A stretch of 24,551 bases of DNA, taken from positions 1-24,551 of the forward strand of contig JBDGYE010000065.1 of assembly GCA_039584255.1 (NCBI GenBank), in the 5' to 3' direction. The DNA comes from JBDGYE01 sp039584255 (GTDB taxonomy: Bacteria; Gemmatimonadota; Gemmatimonadetes; Palauibacterales; Palauibacteraceae). The notes beneath the pieces were generated by a model that worked only from the letters and a program-made list of their open reading frames with translations, was not told the origin of the DNA and made no database searches. Shown piece by piece: positions 22,817 through 24,551 of the stretch; the stretch's first letter is position 1, and the number at the start of each line of letters is the position of its first letter. A program made the position numbers and the translations under genes.

Positions 22817-23872
22817 ATGAAGACGATCCGACTTATAGCTCCCGGTGATCCGCTCGAGATCCACGACGTGGCCACGCCTGAGCCGGTGGACGATCAGGTA
22901 CTGATCCGAGTCGCCGGATGCGGCGTCTGCCACACCGACATCGGCTTCTGGAAGGACGGCGTCCCGACGAAGAAGCCGCTGCCCCTCACTCTGGGGCACG
23001 AGATCAGCGGAACGGTAGTCGGGACCGGCACCACCGGCGCGCATCTCCTGGACCGGGAGGTCATCGTGCCGGCCGTGATCCCGTGCGGAACCTGTGCGCT
23101 CTGCAGGGAGGGGCGAGGCAACATCTGCCTTTCGCAGCTCATGCCCGGCAACGACATGGATGGCGGCTTCGCGGAGTATGTGACGGTTCCGGCAAGCAGT
23201 TTATGCCTGATCGAAGACCGGGGTGGGTACGGGCTCCCAGACCTCTCGGTAGTCGCCGACGCCGTGACGACCCCGTATCAGGCGATCGTACGCAGCGGCC
23301 TCCGCGAGGGGGACATGGCGATCGTGGTCGGGATCGGAGGTATCGGCACCTATTGCGCGCAGATCGCGGCGGCCTTCGGTGCTCAGGTGGTCGCCATCGA
23401 CGTAGACGACGAGAGGCTGGCGGTAATCGCGCACCACGGGGCCCGTGCGATCATCAACTCGGCGTCGATCGACTTCAGGGCCCTCAAGAAACAGATCGGG
23501 GAGCACGCACGGGATTGGGGCTCGGCGCGGCACAGCTGGAAGATCTTCGAATGCTCCGGCACGGCGGGTGGCCAGGCCACCGCCTTCGGTCTCCTCACGC
23601 ACGCGTCGACCCTGATGGTGGTCGGCTTCACCCTGGACAAGGTGGAGATCCGACTCAGCAACCTCATGGCGTTCGATGCCACCGTGCAGGGGACGTGGGG
23701 CTGCAAGCCTGAGTTGTACCCCGATGCACTCAAGCTGGTCTCCGACGGCGAGATCACGCTGGAGCCGTTCATCGAGGCGTTTCCGATGAGCGAGGGGCCC
23801 GAGGTGGTCCAACGGGTCGCCGACCACGAGATCACGAGACGCGCGATTCTGGTTCCGGATTGGAGCGCATAG
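22817..23872 (+). CDS. had: 6-hydroxycyclohex-1-ene-1-carbonyl-CoA dehydrogenase
   Basis: This 351-aa zinc-dependent alcohol dehydrogenase oxidises 6-hydroxycyclohex-1-ene-1-carbonyl-CoA to the 6-oxo compound with NAD, in the benzoyl-CoA pathway. Seen in the sequence are the catalytic zinc Cys and His (GCGVCHTDIGFWKDG and LGHEISG), four structural-zinc Cys (CGTCALCREGRGNIC) and the Rossmann motif VGIGGIG. The specific name rests on resemblance to Thauera/Azoarcus Had (for example the HTDIGFWKDGVPTKKPLPLTL region and MPGNDMDGGFAEYV) and on the next gene being oah. Those two steps are consecutive in the pathway, which makes the assignment firm. Confidence 0.92.
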   Translation: MKTIRLIAPGDPLEIHDVATPEPVDDQVLIRVAGCGVCHTDIGFWKDGVPTKKPLPLTLGHEISGTVVGTGTTGAHLLDREVIVPAVIPCGTCALCREGRGNICLSQLMPGNDMDGGFAEYVTVPASSLCLIEDRGGYGLPDLSVVADAVTTPYQAIVRSGLREGDMAIVVGIGGIGTYCAQIAAAFGAQVVAIDVDDERLAVIAHHGARAIINSASIDFRALKKQIGEHARDWGSARHSWKIFECSGTAGGQATAFGLLTHASTLMVVGFTLDKVEIRLSNLMAFDATVQGTWGCKPELYPDALKLVSDGEITLEPFIEAFPMSEGPEVVQRVADHEITRRAILVPDWSA

Positions 23873-23917
23873 CCGCCCGCCTCACGACGCGAACCGCAGC
23901 GCAGGGAGAGGCAAGCC

Positions 23918-24551
23918 ATGCTTAAGAGCCACACACTGGTCCCTGAGCGGACCTTCGAGGAGATCCGATACGAGCTGCGCCCCGTCCTTGATCCCGACGG
24001 CGAGCCGGTGGATGGCCTGTTCAATGCCTGGATCCTTCTGGACAACCCGGAGCAGCTCAACAGCTATACGACCGACGCGGTCAAGGAGGTCATACTGGCC
24101 TTCCGCCAGGCCAGCATGGATCGGCGAGTCGTCTGTTGTGTGTTCACGGCGGTGGGTGACAGAGCCTTCTGCACAGGCGGCAATACCAAGGAATACGCCG
24201 AGTACTATGCCGGAAACCCGCAGGAGTACAAGCAGTACATGCGTCTGTTCAACGACATGGTCGACGCAATCCTGCGTTGCGACAAGCCGGTCGTGAACCG
24301 GGTCAACGGGATGAGAATCGCCGGTGGACAGGAGATCGGCATGGCCTGCGACTTCAGTGTAGCCGCCGACACTGCCCGCTTCGGCCAGGCGGGCCCCCGG
24401 CACGGCTCGGCGCCCGACGGAGGTTCCACCGACTTCCTGCCCCTGTTCGTAGGCTTCTCCCGAGCCATGGAGAGCTGCACGCTGTGCGACACCTGGAGCG
24501 CGCACAAGGCACTCCACCTGGGCCTGATCAACGAGGTCGTGCCCGCGCTCA
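23918..24551 (+). CDS. oah: 6-oxocyclohex-1-ene-1-carbonyl-CoA hydrolase, 3' end outside window
   Basis: This crotonase-family enzyme (also called BamA) hydrates and opens the ring of 6-oxocyclohex-1-ene-1-carbonyl-CoA to give 3-hydroxypimelyl-CoA. It is a standard marker of anaerobic aromatic degradation. 211 residues are visible and the frame is open to the right edge. Diagnostic stretches are NAWILLDNPEQLNSYTTDAV, DRAFCTGGNTKEYAEYYAG, QYMRLFNDMVDAILRCDKPV, NGMRIAGGQEIGMACDFSV, FGQAGPRHGSAPDGGSTDFL and SCTLCDTWSAHKALHLGLI, all nearly as in Thauera Oah. GGGAGAGG lies upstream of the ATG at 23918, 45 bp after had. The remaining ring-reduction genes (dch, bcr or bam) presumably lie beyond the window. 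Confidence 0.95.
   Translation, partial: MLKSHTLVPERTFEEIRYELRPVLDPDGEPVDGLFNAWILLDNPEQLNSYTTDAVKEVILAFRQASMDRRVVCCVFTAVGDRAFCTGGNTKEYAEYYAGNPQEYKQYMRLFNDMVDAILRCDKPVVNRVNGMRIAGGQEIGMACDFSVAADTARFGQAGPRHGSAPDGGSTDFLPLFVGFSRAMESCTLCDTWSAHKALHLGLINEVVPAL

Overview
The window is GC-rich, densely coded bacterial DNA. Lipoprotein signals and a heme-copper oxidase point to a respiring, probably Gram-negative-type organism. The right edge carries the benzoyl-CoA ring-cleavage genes had and oah (bamA), which indicates anaerobic degradation of aromatic compounds. One gene appears to need selenocysteine. No 16S rRNA, tRNA or other taxonomic marker is present, so I do not name a phylum. I see no mobile elements, CRISPR arrays, tRNAs or rRNAs.

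Left region (1-4639): two divergent respiratory units flank a short AT-rich control region. Leftward are a 56-aa one-helix subunit, a CuA subunit II and a B-family (ba3-like) subunit I. Subunit I has Gln where oxygen reductases carry the cross-linked active-site Tyr, so it may be a CuA-type NO reductase. Rightward is an unusual single-chain fusion of cytochrome b, a two-cluster ferredoxin and an MvhD/FlpD-type domain, followed by a frameshifted membrane-anchored protein.

Middle region (4697-13746): mostly unlinked accessory genes. They are a DUF2252 lipoprotein, a membrane protein with a winged-helix regulator (both behind a palindromic operator), an undecaprenyl diphosphate synthase homolog with its own palindromes, a small lipoprotein, a DUF411 lipoprotein, a DUF2461 protein, a small membrane protein, a membrane-tethered Ser/Thr kinase, a remnant of a serine hydrolase, a SagB-like nitroreductase and a GNAT acetyltransferase. 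The DUF411 gene is the clearest novelty. An in-frame TGA replaces the first Cys of its conserved CGCC motif, and a good bacterial SECIS-like hairpin starts 12 nt downstream of it, with its apical loop 21 nt downstream.

Right region (14043-24551): a co-directional run of an HD-like protein, a PrpD-family dehydratase, a fungal-Lys4-like homoaconitase, a beta-decarboxylating dehydrogenase, a citrate lyase gamma-beta fusion and citrate lyase alpha. Together these could interconvert a 2-oxoacid plus CO2 with a (homo)citrate-like acid and cleave that acid to acetate plus another 2-oxoacid. This would be a homolog of one arm of the reductive TCA cycle; the substrate and direction are my inference. 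A TetR regulator with a clear promoter and operator follows, then had and the start of oah. The cluster continues beyond the right edge.

Two genes (4083-4639 and the citrate lyase fusion near 20320) show frame disruptions. These may be real decay or errors in the sequence.
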